Below, piece after piece: positions 9,541-21,300 of a stretch of DNA of 64,000 nt. The DNA lies in NCBI GenBank assembly GCA_947589075.1, contig CANQBS010000002.1, forward strand, positions 37,656 to 101,655, in the 5' to 3' direction. The notes below the pieces were generated by a model. The model saw only the letters and a list, made by a program, of their open reading frames with translations. It ran no database searches and had not been told where the DNA came from. The position numbers were made by a program, and so were the translations under genes. Numbering within the stretch: the stretch's first letter is position 1; every line of letters begins with the position of its first letter. Origin of the DNA: an uncultured Acetatifactor sp. (GTDB lineage Bacteria; Bacillota; Clostridia; Lachnospirales; Lachnospiraceae).

Positions 9541-9593
9541 TAAAATGGCAGCAAATCCACTAAATAAGCGGGTTGCAGCCATTTTATTTTTCC
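9541..9593 (+). terminator. Terminator after tRNA-Pro
   Basis: AAAATGGCAGCAA ... TTGCAGCCATTTTATTTTT stem with T-tract. Confidence 0.7.
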
Positions 9594-9788
9594 GATTTTA
9601 TAACCATCATTTATGAAAATTTGTCATATTTATAGAATTTTTTGTCATGAATTTCAGTACCCTGCCGGGAAGGTGTTCCTTTGTCAATTGTTGTGTCGGT
9701 TACGCTGTTCACAAAACTTTAAAGGTTATCCGCTTGTAAAAACAGAAAGTCGGTGCTATAATGGGTGCTTGAAAAGAAGGTGGTCAGC

Positions 9789-10103
9789 ATGGAAAGTGAT
9801 TTTTTCGGCGCATTTCTTGCATTTTGCATCGGGGCATTGATCGCTGCATTAAATTATGGGATATCCCGGCGCCTGCTTCGGGAAAATGCTTCCAGGTATG
9901 TGATGCTGCAGTCCTTAAAGCAGCTGATCCAGGTGGCGTTCCTGATCCTTATTTTCCTTCTGGGGGATCGTACTCCCTGGGATAAGGTGTGGCTTCTTGT
10001 GGGAGGCGCCCTAGGGATCACGCTGCCTATGTTTTATTTCACATACCGGCTTGTGAAGCTCAATGATTCCCTGCGGGGAAAGGAGGATTCCACAGATGGG
10101 TGA
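9789..10103 (+). CDS. atpI: ATP synthase subunit I-like membrane protein
   Basis: Small multi-TM ORF directly upstream of atpB; start at MESDFF. Confidence 0.7.
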   Translation: MESDFFGAFLAFCIGALIAALNYGISRRLLRENASRYVMLQSLKQLIQVAFLILIFLLGDRTPWDKVWLLVGGALGITLPMFYFTYRLVKLNDSLRGKEDSTDG

Positions 10104-10770
10104 GGAATCGAAGGTTTTATTTCACCTGTTCGGGATATTGGATGTGACGGGCGAGGTGGTCATGATGTGGATCATTCTCGGGGTCATTACGGTAATATCC
10201 CTTATTGTAAAGCATAATCTGAAGGAACGTCCCGGAGTGTTCCAGAACATGATCGAGACAGGGGTGGAGTATCTGGACAATTTCTTTAAGGACCTTTTGG
10301 GACAGGAAAAGTCCAGAAAATATTTTTCCTTCCTGGCATCCCTGTTTATTTTCATTATTTTTGCCAATTATTCCGGTCTGTTTCCCGGAGTAGGGCTTAC
10401 GGATTATGCGAAGGCGCCTACGTCTTCCCTTTCCGTGACAGCAGGCCTGGGAGTCCTGACCTTTGTCTTTCTCCAGGCAGCAGGGCTTAGATGCGGCGTG
10501 AAGCACTATTTCAAACGATTTGTGAGTCCCATGTTTTTTATGCTTCCCCTGCTTCTTCTGGACGAGGTGATCAAGCCCGCCTCCCTGGCGCTGCGTCTCT
10601 TCGGCAATGTTTTCGGGGAAGAGATGGTGACGGAGGAGCTCTACAGTATTTTTCCCATCGGCGTTCCCATCGTGATGATGGTGCTTTCCCTGCTGTTCTG
10701 CGCACTGCAGGCTCTGGTATTCACCATGCTCACCTCCATTTACCTGGATGAGGTTACGGAAGCCGAGTAA
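10096..10770 (+). CDS. atpB: F1Fo ATP synthase subunit a
   Basis: IKPASLALRLFGNVFGEEMV conserved Arg-containing motif; overlaps upstream ORF. Confidence 0.92.
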   Translation: MGEESKVLFHLFGILDVTGEVVMMWIILGVITVISLIVKHNLKERPGVFQNMIETGVEYLDNFFKDLLGQEKSRKYFSFLASLFIFIIFANYSGLFPGVGLTDYAKAPTSSLSVTAGLGVLTFVFLQAAGLRCGVKHYFKRFVSPMFFMLPLLLLDEVIKPASLALRLFGNVFGEEMVTEELYSIFPIGVPIVMMVLSLLFCALQALVFTMLTSIYLDEVTEAE

Positions 10771-10827
10771 AGCAGAGATTCAGAAATTTGAAATATCAAT
10801 AATCAGAAACAGAAAAGGAGAACAATC

Positions 10828-11055
10828 ATGAAATCAGAAATTATCGCACTGGCAGCCGCTCTGGCCATTTCCATCAGTACCCTTGGACCCGCTATCGCCC
10901 AGGGAATTACAGCCAAAAGCGCAATGGAAAGCATTGCCCGTCAGCCGGATGCGGCGAAGGATATCCGTTCGACGCTGATCATTTCCCTGGCTTTGATGGA
11001 GGCTCTTACGATCTATGGACTTTTGATCGCTTTTATGTTGATTTCCAGGATTTAA
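10828..11055 (+). CDS. atpE: ATP synthase subunit c
   Basis: 75-aa hairpin; [30 protein letters not shown] polar loop, [11 protein letters not shown] carboxylate helix. Confidence 0.95.
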   Translation: MKSEIIALAAALAISISTLGPAIAQGITAKSAMESIARQPDAAKDIRSTLIISLALMEALTIYGLLIAFMLISRI

Positions 11056-11065
11056 TGCAGGGAGA

Positions 11066-11500
11066 TTGAATGGAACCATGACGATACAGATATCGGTTTT
11101 GATATGGACGATCATTTGTTTTCTGCTGCTTATGCTGGTCCTTCATTTTCTTTTGTTTCAGCCGGTTTTAAAGCTGCTGGACCAGCGCAGGGAGCGGGTC
11201 AGGAGCGCCGCCTCCAAAAAGGCGGAGTATGAGCGACTGTCGGCTGAATATGAGTCCATGCAGCGTGAAAAAGAGGCCGCCCTCGCAAAGGAGCAGAGCA
11301 GGCGGATGAAGGCAGAGATCGAGAAGATCCGGTCCGAGGGAAAAATAAAGCTGGAAGCGGCAAACGATGAAAGACTCCGCAGGGTGGATCAATACCGCGT
11401 CAATGCAGAAGCGGAATGCGCTGAGCTGTTGGGGGTATTGAGCGAGCATGGGGAGGAGCTTGCCGTTTCTTTTGCGGAAAGCTTGTTAAGGGAACAATAA
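11066..11500 (+). CDS. atpF: ATP synthase subunit b
   Basis: N-terminal TM followed by FQPVLKLLDQRRERVRSAASKKAEYERL... charged coiled coil. Confidence 0.88.
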   Translation: MNGTMTIQISVLIWTIICFLLLMLVLHFLLFQPVLKLLDQRRERVRSAASKKAEYERLSAEYESMQREKEAALAKEQSRRMKAEIEKIRSEGKIKLEAANDERLRRVDQYRVNAEAECAELLGVLSEHGEELAVSFAESLLREQ

Positions 11501-11501
11501 T

Positions 11502-13754
11502 ATGAAGATTCAATATGTGATCATAAATTTTATCCTTCTTGCCGGGATACTGGCGTTCTTTGGGCGCAAAACGGTTCTCCGCATCTTCAGGGACCGCAGG
11601 GAGAGGATCAACCGGGAGCTGGACGAGGCGGAGCAGATTGAAAAAAGCCTTCCCCCCAGGATGCCGGAACTGGATGACCCTGCAAAGGAGGCTTCTGTCG
11701 GCGAATCCTGGGGCAGCGCGGTTCGGGGGGAGGAGCAGACCTCTGAAAACGCTGCGGTTCTCCAGGAGAGAGCCCAGGCGGAGGCTAAGATCTCCCAGCT
11801 GGAAACCTTTGGAGAGCGGGAATGCCGCGAGGTTTACCGTGTCATGATCGAGAAGACGAAGCGGAAGTTTTTCCAGGTCATGAAGGGGAAGGTGCGGGAG
11901 ATTTTTTCCAGGGAGCCTTACCTGAGTAAGATGCGCGCCAGGGAAGGGGCGCAGATCGATGAGATCCTGGGGATGATCGCCCTGACCCCCGGGGATATGG
12001 CTTACCTGAAATATCATGATGTGCTGTACGTTACCCTGACGTCCGCTTATCCTTTGGAGGAAGAGCTGGTAAAAAAGGTGGACGAAGCCACCACCCGTCT
12101 GCTGCAGGCGGTAAAGGGCAAGACCTCTCTCTGGGTCAGGCAGGACGAGAGCCTGATCGGCGGCCTGATGCTGCGTATCGGCGATACGGTGTATGATTAT
12201 ACCGTAAAGGAAGAGCTGTACCATTTTGAAAAGAGCATCAGCAGGGAACCCATTACCACTGACGAGCCCACGAAGGAGGTCCTGGCCGAGTTTTTGGAGA
12301 AGGCGGAAAGCTTTGAACCCAAGATCCATGTTTATCAGCTGGGAAGGGTTATGCAGATTTCCGACGGTATCTGCTGGATGGATGGTCTGGCGGATATTAT
12401 GTACGGCGAAGTGGTGGAATTTGACTGCGGTGAGAGGGGTATGATCCTGGACATCCAGCCGGAGCGGATCGGCTGTGTGGTTTTTGGGGAATATGAGAAC
12501 ATTGAAAGCGGAAGCAGGGTCCGCCGTGTGGGCAGGATCGCTTCTGTTCCGGTGGGAGAGGCTCTGCTTGGGCGCGTGGTGGACGCCATCGGGAATCCCA
12601 TAGACGGAGAAGGTTATATCTATGCGTCGGCAAAGCGTCCCATTGAATGTGCCGCTCCCAGCATCCTGGACCGGGCTCCTGTCAGCAGACCGCTGCACAC
12701 CGGCATTAAGGCAATAGATGCCCTGGTTCCCATAGGAAGAGGGCAGAGAGAGCTGATCATCGGAGACAGGCAGACCGGCAAAACAGCCATTGCCCTGGAT
12801 GCCATCATCAACCAGAAAGGCAAGAATACGGTGTGTATCTATGTGGCCATCGGGCAGAAGGATACTACCATTGCGGAGATCAAGGACAGGCTGGAGCAGT
12901 ACGGGGCGATGGAGTATACCACCATTGTGGCTGCCAACGCTTCCGGTTCCGCTGCGACCCAGTATATCGCCCCCTTCTCCGGCACGGCGATGGCGGAGTA
13001 TTTTATGTATTCCGGCAGAGATGTGCTGATCATTTATGATGATCTTTCCAAACATGCGGTGGCTTACAGGGAGCTTTCCCTTCTGCTGCACCGTCCTTCC
13101 GGACGTGAGGCGTATCCGGGAGATATTTTCTACCTGCATTCCAGGCTCCTGGAGCGGTCGGCACAGCTGTCCCAGGAAATGGGGGGCGGCTCCATCACCG
13201 CTTTGCCGGTCATTGAGACCCTGGCGGGAGATATTTCCGCTTATATTCCAACCAACGTGATTTCCATTACGGATGGTCAGATCTTCCTGGAAGGGGAGCT
13301 GTTCCGTGAAGGTCAGCGTCCTGCCATCAATGTGGGACTGTCCGTTTCCCGTGTGGGAGGATCGGCACAGACAAAGCTGATGAAGCAGATGTCCGCCAGT
13401 CTTCGAACCAAGCTGGCACAGTACCGTGAGCTGGCTGATTTTACCCAGCTGGGAACGGATATCGATGAGGACACCAGGCGCATTCTGGATGCCGGCGCGC
13501 ATTTGATGGAGGCTTTAAGACAGGGAAGGTTCAAACCTCTGGAGGACTGGAAGCAGGCTCTTCTCCTATTCGCAGTATCGGAAGGGTATGCGGAGAAAAT
13601 CCCCTTAGATGGAATGAGCGCCTTTGAAAGCGGGCTGTTCCCCTTCTTTGAGGATCATCATCAAGAGCTTACGGCGGTTTTGAAGACCGGGAAGAAGGCG
13701 GACGCCCCTACCCTGGACGCTATCAGGACCGCACTTAAGGAATATGCGGAGTGA
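11502..13754 (+). CDS. atpA: Fused ATP synthase b'-like / delta C-terminal / alpha polypeptide (750 aa)
   Basis: N-term MKIQYVIINFILLAGILAFFGRKTVLRIFRDRRERINREL is b-like; LYVTLTSAYPLEEELVKKVDEATTRLLQAVKGK...DESLIGGLMLRIGDTVYDYTVKEEL is delta C-terminal; then full alpha (GDRQTGKTAIALD Walker A); no in-frame stop. Confidence 0.92.
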   Translation: MKIQYVIINFILLAGILAFFGRKTVLRIFRDRRERINRELDEAEQIEKSLPPRMPELDDPAKEASVGESWGSAVRGEEQTSENAAVLQERAQAEAKISQLETFGERECREVYRVMIEKTKRKFFQVMKGKVREIFSREPYLSKMRAREGAQIDEILGMIALTPGDMAYLKYHDVLYVTLTSAYPLEEELVKKVDEATTRLLQAVKGKTSLWVRQDESLIGGLMLRIGDTVYDYTVKEELYHFEKSISREPITTDEPTKEVLAEFLEKAESFEPKIHVYQLGRVMQISDGICWMDGLADIMYGEVVEFDCGERGMILDIQPERIGCVVFGEYENIESGSRVRRVGRIASVPVGEALLGRVVDAIGNPIDGEGYIYASAKRPIECAAPSILDRAPVSRPLHTGIKAIDALVPIGRGQRELIIGDRQTGKTAIALDAIINQKGKNTVCIYVAIGQKDTTIAEIKDRLEQYGAMEYTTIVAANASGSAATQYIAPFSGTAMAEYFMYSGRDVLIIYDDLSKHAVAYRELSLLLHRPSGREAYPGDIFYLHSRLLERSAQLSQEMGGGSITALPVIETLAGDISAYIPTNVISITDGQIFLEGELFREGQRPAINVGLSVSRVGGSAQTKLMKQMSASLRTKLAQYRELADFTQLGTDIDEDTRRILDAGAHLMEALRQGRFKPLEDWKQALLLFAVSEGYAEKIPLDGMSAFESGLFPFFEDHHQELTAVLKTGKKADAPTLDAIRTALKEYAE

Positions 13755-13762
13755 AGTAAGTT

Positions 13763-16047
<2,285 letters not shown>

Positions 16048-16117
16048 TTTCGTAGAGAGAAATGATCTGATGGAATTGATCTGATGGAGCAGATCTGGTT
16101 TTATAGAGAGGACCGCA

Positions 16118-16405
16118 ATGAGTGAGCTGACATTAAAAATCGTTACCCCCAAGGGTTCCATGCCCCCGGTTTCCTGCGATTCCATCCGCCTGATAGTTTG
16201 TGATGGTGCAAAAGGCAGGGAAGGAGGAAGCTATGGGATCAGAACCGGCCATACGAAGGCGCTGCTTTCCCTGGATCAGGGTGAGATCAAAGCCTTCCGG
16301 AAGGGGGAAGAGGTGTTTTCCGGAAAGGGCGGCGGTGGGTTCGCCACCGTTGACCGCAACATCGTGACGGTGGTGGTGGAGGATTTTAAACCTGCCGAAA
16401 ACTGA
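16118..16405 (+). CDS. atpC: ATP synthase subunit epsilon (beta-sandwich domain only)
   Basis: LKIVTPKGSMPPVSCDSIRL...GSYGIRTGHTKALLSLDQGEIKAF...GGGGFATVDRNIVTVVVEDF; 95 aa; position after atpD. Confidence 0.88.
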   Translation: MSELTLKIVTPKGSMPPVSCDSIRLIVCDGAKGREGGSYGIRTGHTKALLSLDQGEIKAFRKGEEVFSGKGGGGFATVDRNIVTVVVEDFKPAEN

Positions 16406-16407
16406 AA

Positions 16408-16475
16408 GACCGCCGGAGACCTGGAAACCGATCTGTTAACACAGTCTGTTTCCGGGTCTCCGGCGGTCTGTTTCT
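16408..16475 (+). terminator. Terminator of atp operon
   Basis: GACCGCCGGAGACC ... GGTCTCCGGCGGTC with nested GGAAAC/GTTTCC, then TGTTTCTTT. Confidence 0.8.
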
Positions 16476-16483
16476 TTCGGCGT

Positions 16484-17893
16484 TCAGCCCGTCTTTACAA
16501 TTTTCATATTGGGATAGATTCGCTCTATCCTCTCGTCATCAAAATGTTCGTCCAGCCAGTGATTCAAAGCAGTGATGATCTGGTTTTCCGAGGGCTTTTT
16601 GGCATCTTCCGTTTCAGTCCCATAAACCTCTTCTTCATAAGTGTTTGTTTCCTGCTGCATCTCTGAATGTCTGGCCGTATACCTTCCCAGTGCCAGTCCG
16701 GAGATGCCGATATCGAATACCATAAACAGGATCATCAGGTTACAGAGGACAGTCCCCAGGCGTATGGGGAGTTTCTCGATCCAGAAGGACAGGAAGGGGT
16801 AGCATAGTTTGAGCCATATCACCGCTGCAAATCCCCAGAAAAAGCAGTAAAGAAGGTTGATTCGTCCCCCCAGGTTGAAGGTGAAGCCGCTGTAATCCCA
16901 GAATATGGTCCCGAACATACGCTCGGTGAATACGCTGCAGATGTATTCGTACATACCGCCAAGCAGTGTGCCCGTAAAGAAAATAAAGCGGTCGCTTTTT
17001 TCCCTGTAACGGTAGAGCAGCGCGGTGAGCAGGGCACAGCCCAGCCCCCATACAAGGCTGAAAGGACCGTATACCACACTGCTCCGGCTCATCAGCCTGC
17101 CTGAGGTAATCAGGCAGAAGATGGTTTCCGTAAGATCTCCTAAAAACGCTCCTAATATAAACAGAGAAAACAGCTTATAAAAGCTGCATCCCTCTGCAAA
17201 TACCGCTTTTTCCCTTTTTTGCTGTCTCGTAATGATCTTGGCGTCGCTTAAGGTATGTAGGTCAATTGCCGGAAAAGAACGCACCATACGGGACTGTATT
17301 TTTTGGGTCATGGCATTTTCCAGAAAGTAGGAAGTATGTTGAAGCCCTTCTGTCAGTTGGGTGAAACGTTCCGCTTCTTTCTGTATCCCCAGAACGGCAA
17401 GGAGGCTGCTTAAGAAATCCAGGATCAGAAACGCGGTCAATGTCCACAGGATGATTGCGGATAAGAAAGAAGGGATAACCGACAGGATCCTGGTGAGGAA
17501 GGGATTTATGAACAACATGGTAAGTACAGCCAGGATGCCCCACAGGATAGAATATCTGGCACAGATATAACCGTCCAGGTTGAAGCGGTTGCCGGAATAA
17601 TCCCACAGCTTTTTATGAAAAATTTTTTCCAGAAGCTTTCCCGTGGAGAATTCCAGCACAGAGGCCAACAGGGTTCCCGCCAGAAAAAGAAAGAAGGGTT
17701 TGTCGGTCAGATCCGGAAGAAATAAAAGGAACAAAACCGAAGCGATGCCGTAAATAGGGCATAAGGGACCGTTTATAAACCCTCGGTTGACAAATTTCTT
17801 CTTATGGATCGCGGCGGCGCAGACTTCGGCTGTCCATCCTGCAAAAGAGTAGAGGAAAAACAACCAGGCAATATCAATGGTATTATATGTCAT
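16484..17893 (-). CDS. Putative ABC-transporter permease (CmpB/DUF1113-like), two tandem domains
   Basis: FFLYSFAGWTAEV...FINGPLCPIYGIASV...LASVLEFSTGKLLEKIFHKKLWDYSGNRFNLDGYICARYSILWG and second copy YEYICSVFTERMFGTIFWDYSGFTFNLGGRINLLYCFFWG. Confidence 0.75.
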   Translation of the reverse strand: MTYNTIDIAWLFFLYSFAGWTAEVCAAAIHKKKFVNRGFINGPLCPIYGIASVLFLLFLPDLTDKPFFLFLAGTLLASVLEFSTGKLLEKIFHKKLWDYSGNRFNLDGYICARYSILWGILAVLTMLFINPFLTRILSVIPSFLSAIILWTLTAFLILDFLSSLLAVLGIQKEAERFTQLTEGLQHTSYFLENAMTQKIQSRMVRSFPAIDLHTLSDAKIITRQQKREKAVFAEGCSFYKLFSLFILGAFLGDLTETIFCLITSGRLMSRSSVVYGPFSLVWGLGCALLTALLYRYREKSDRFIFFTGTLLGGMYEYICSVFTERMFGTIFWDYSGFTFNLGGRINLLYCFFWGFAAVIWLKLCYPFLSFWIEKLPIRLGTVLCNLMILFMVFDIGISGLALGRYTARHSEMQQETNTYEEEVYGTETEDAKKPSENQIITALNHWLDEHFDDERIERIYPNMKIVKTG

Positions 17894-17987
17894 AAAATAC
17901 AGCTCCCAAACAGGAAGCCCCTCCTTTCTATTTATCAACATTATATGGCCCGTCGCGGCAAAAAGCAATGGAAAGATGAAAACAGGT

Positions 17988-18146
17988 AACAGTTCAGCCG
18001 CGCCATTCGCAAAGCCGCGCTTACGCGCTTTCCGTCGCTCCGCGACTACCTTTGCTCATTGAATGGCGCTCCCTCAGCCGCCAGACATGATGGAAAATTC
18101 GTGCAAGCACGATTTCCCATCAAATCAGGCGGCTGGCTGAACTGTT
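17988..18146. repeat. Multi-hairpin repeat element, copy A
   Basis: 12-bp terminal inverted repeat AACAGTTCAGCC/GGCTGAACTGTT; internal core shared with 28505-28570. Confidence 0.8.
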
Positions 18147-18361
18147 ACGAAAACAGCAGGATTCCCCGGAATTTTCATTGTAAGATGGAAGCGGATGTTG
18201 TATAATGTGATTTATCAGCAGACGTACAAAACGCAGGGCGGCTGTGCAGCCCGCCAGATAGCGGACATTTGTCCGGAACTGATAAGTTATACACCAAATA
18301 TTGGCTGAGGGCGCGGCCGGGGAGATATTTTGCTGCGTATCCAGGCGGAATGCGAGGGAAA

Positions 18362-21300
18362 ATGTACACAGAAAAACAGCTGGAGAGAATGTTTGAAAAG
18401 TTGAAGCGTCTGGAGGATATGCTGGAGCCCCGGTTATTTTACCCTGTTGCCACCATACCCATGAAAGCATATCAGACGGACGGCCGTTATCATGAGATAC
18501 CGGAAGATTCCTGCTTTGAGCCCTGTGAGGACGGCAGGGTATTCGAGGGGGAGGGTATCTATTGCTGGTTTAAGGGAAGCTTCACTGTGCCGAAGGAGCT
18601 GGAGGGAAGAACCCTGTTTGTTTATCCCCGTTCCAGGGGTTATGAAGGAATGCTGTGGGTGAACGGAAAGCCTTACGGAAATTTCGCGTCCAAAATGATC
18701 GTACATAGCCACGGCAACCATTATTGCGATATGTTAAAGCAGGATGTCCGTGCCGGTGAAACCATTGAGATCGCCATAGAATATTACGACAATCACTACA
18801 TTAAGGGAACCCAGCCCTTTAAGATTGAAGCCCAGAGGTTTTATCGCATTCAGTATCATCCCACGGACATTTGTTTGAAGGATGAGGAGCTGGCGGAGTT
18901 TTATTTTGATCTGAAAACTGCCAACCAGATGGTGAAGGCCCTGGAAAAGAACAGCTTCCGGCGGGCTGATTTTGTACGCGCCCTGCTGCAGGTCCATGAC
19001 CTGATCTCCTATGATATTGACAATGAAGAGCCGGAGATTTTCAGAGAGCAGATCCGGCGTGGGGATGAGATCCTGAAAAAGGCGCTGCAGTCTCACAATT
19101 CCTCTTCTGCCCCTTATGCCGGCCTCATCGGTCATTCCCATATGGATACCGCATGGCTCTGGCACCGGGGAGAAACGGAGAAAAAATGCGCCAGGACCTA
19201 TGCCAATCAGATGAACCTTATGGATCAGTATCCGGAATATACCTTTGTGCAGAGCTCCGCCTACCACGGGGATATCATAAGACGCATGTATCCGGATCTG
19301 TTCGAGGATATGAAGAAACGGATCGCGGAGGGGCGCTACGAGCCCAACGGCGGCGTGTGGATCGAATGCGACTGCAATATCCCTTCCGGGGAGTATATGA
19401 TCCGTCAGTTCGTATGGGGTCAGAAATTTACCAGAAAATATTTTAATTATACGTCGGACGCCTTCTGGCTTCCGGATACCTTTGGATACAGCGCGTCCCT
19501 GCCCCAGATCATGCGGGGCTGCCGGATCCCGTATTTTTTGACCACGAAGATCGCCTGGAACGATACCAATGTGTTCCCTTACGATACCTTTTACTGGAAG
19601 GGCATCGACGGCTCCAGGGTGCTGGTGCATTTTAACCGCACCCATGTGTGGCCGGATCCCCTTACCCTTTCAAGCAATCTTCTGGAAGCAGGGGAGAATA
19701 CCATTAAGGAAAGGGCTGTTTCCAATATGCGCCTGATCTCCTATGGATTCGGCGATGGCGGCGGCGGACCGGAATTCGGCATGATCGAGATGGCAAGACG
19801 ATTGCAGGATCTGGAGGGAATGCCCAGGACAAGCCATACCACCGTAAGCCGTTTTATGCAGGAGCTGGAGAAGGAACTGGTGGAGCCTTCCACCTACAGC
19901 GGCGAGCTTTATCTGGAGCTGCACCGGGGCACCCTGACCAACCAGCACAGGATCAAGAGAAATAACAGAAAGGCGGAGTTTGCCCTTCATGATCTGGAAT
20001 ACCTGACAGTGCGGGATGCCCTGGAGCGGGGCATAGAAGCGGACAGCAGGGAGATTGAACCCCTGATGGGGGAGATGTTAGTAAACCAGTTCCACGATAT
20101 TCTGCCGGGCACCTGTATTCCCAGGGCTCATGATGAGGCTCTGCAGGCCGTTTCCCATATCATCGGAGAAGCGCAGGCAAAGAGCGGGGAGCTGTTAAAG
20201 AGGTGGGCTGACAGAAGTCCCGAAGGCAGCGAAGAACCTGCGGGAGACTGCAGCGATTGTAAGGCGGATTCCGAAAACACAGCCGCCCGGAAAACCGTAA
20301 CCCTTGTCAATACTCTTTCCTTCCCGAGAAATGACGCGGTATATCTGCCTTTTGAAGGCTATTACGCGGCGGGGGACTATCCCCAGCAGGTCATTACGGA
20401 TATGGATGGAAACAGGAAGCTTGTGGTTCTGGGGATTACGATCCCTGCCTTTGGAAGCAGGGTCCTGACCCTGACAAAGGAACGCCGGGAAAAGGCTTCC
20501 CCCTTCCATGCGGAGGGAATGACTCTGGAAACCCCGCTTTTTACGGTAAGGTTCCAGGAGAAGGGATACCTGGAATCCCTGGTGGATAAACGAAACGGCA
20601 GGGAGTTAAGGGGAGAAGGCTATGCTCTGAATACCCTGCTCATGGCGGAAGAAGTTTCCCTGGGCTGGGATAACTGGGACCTGGATGCGGACTGCGAAAG
20701 TAAATTCCGGGACTGCGCGGAGCTTCTGGAGCGTCAGGTGGCAGCGGACGGGGAAGCGGAATACAGGATCCGCTCCACTTACCGTCTGAGTCCCAAATCC
20801 ACCCTCACTCAGGATATGATCTTTTATGCTGACAGTCCGCTGATCCTGTTTGAGACCCGGATGGACTGGCAGGATGAGCACCGTTTCTTAAAGACGGCTT
20901 TTGATACCACGATCCATGCGGACAGCGCCAGCCAGGAGATACAGTTCGGCTATATCCGACGGCCCGTCAACCGCAATACAGAGATCGAAAAGGCAAAATT
21001 TGAGGTTTCCAACCATAAATATACGGATCTGTCAGAACCCCGTTACGGCGCTGCGGTGCTGAATGACTGCAAATACGGCATCAGCGTAAAGGATTCCCAG
21101 ATGCGCCTGTCCCTGCACAAGGGAGGATGTATGCCGGATTACAGGGGGGATAAGGGAATCCATGACTGTACCTACGCTTTTCTGCCCCATCTGGGAAGTC
21201 TTTCGGCAGAGACAGTGATCCGTCCCGCGTATCTGCTGAATGTGAAGCCCCTTCTGGTGGAAGGAAGTCTTCCCATGCAGAGTCTGGCAGAGCTGGACTG

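Noticed and set aside
11400-13502. 700-aa minus-strand ORF opposite the ATP synthase fusion gene
   Set aside because: Antisense shadow of a strongly conserved alpha subunit; His/Gln/Leu-rich low-complexity translation, no recognisable family
11502-13754. Possibility that the b-delta-alpha fusion is simply a frameshift artefact
   Set aside because: Reading frame is uninterrupted, the delta-alpha junction is a continuous plausible linker, and no out-of-frame delta stop or alpha start was evident; still needs read-level confirmation
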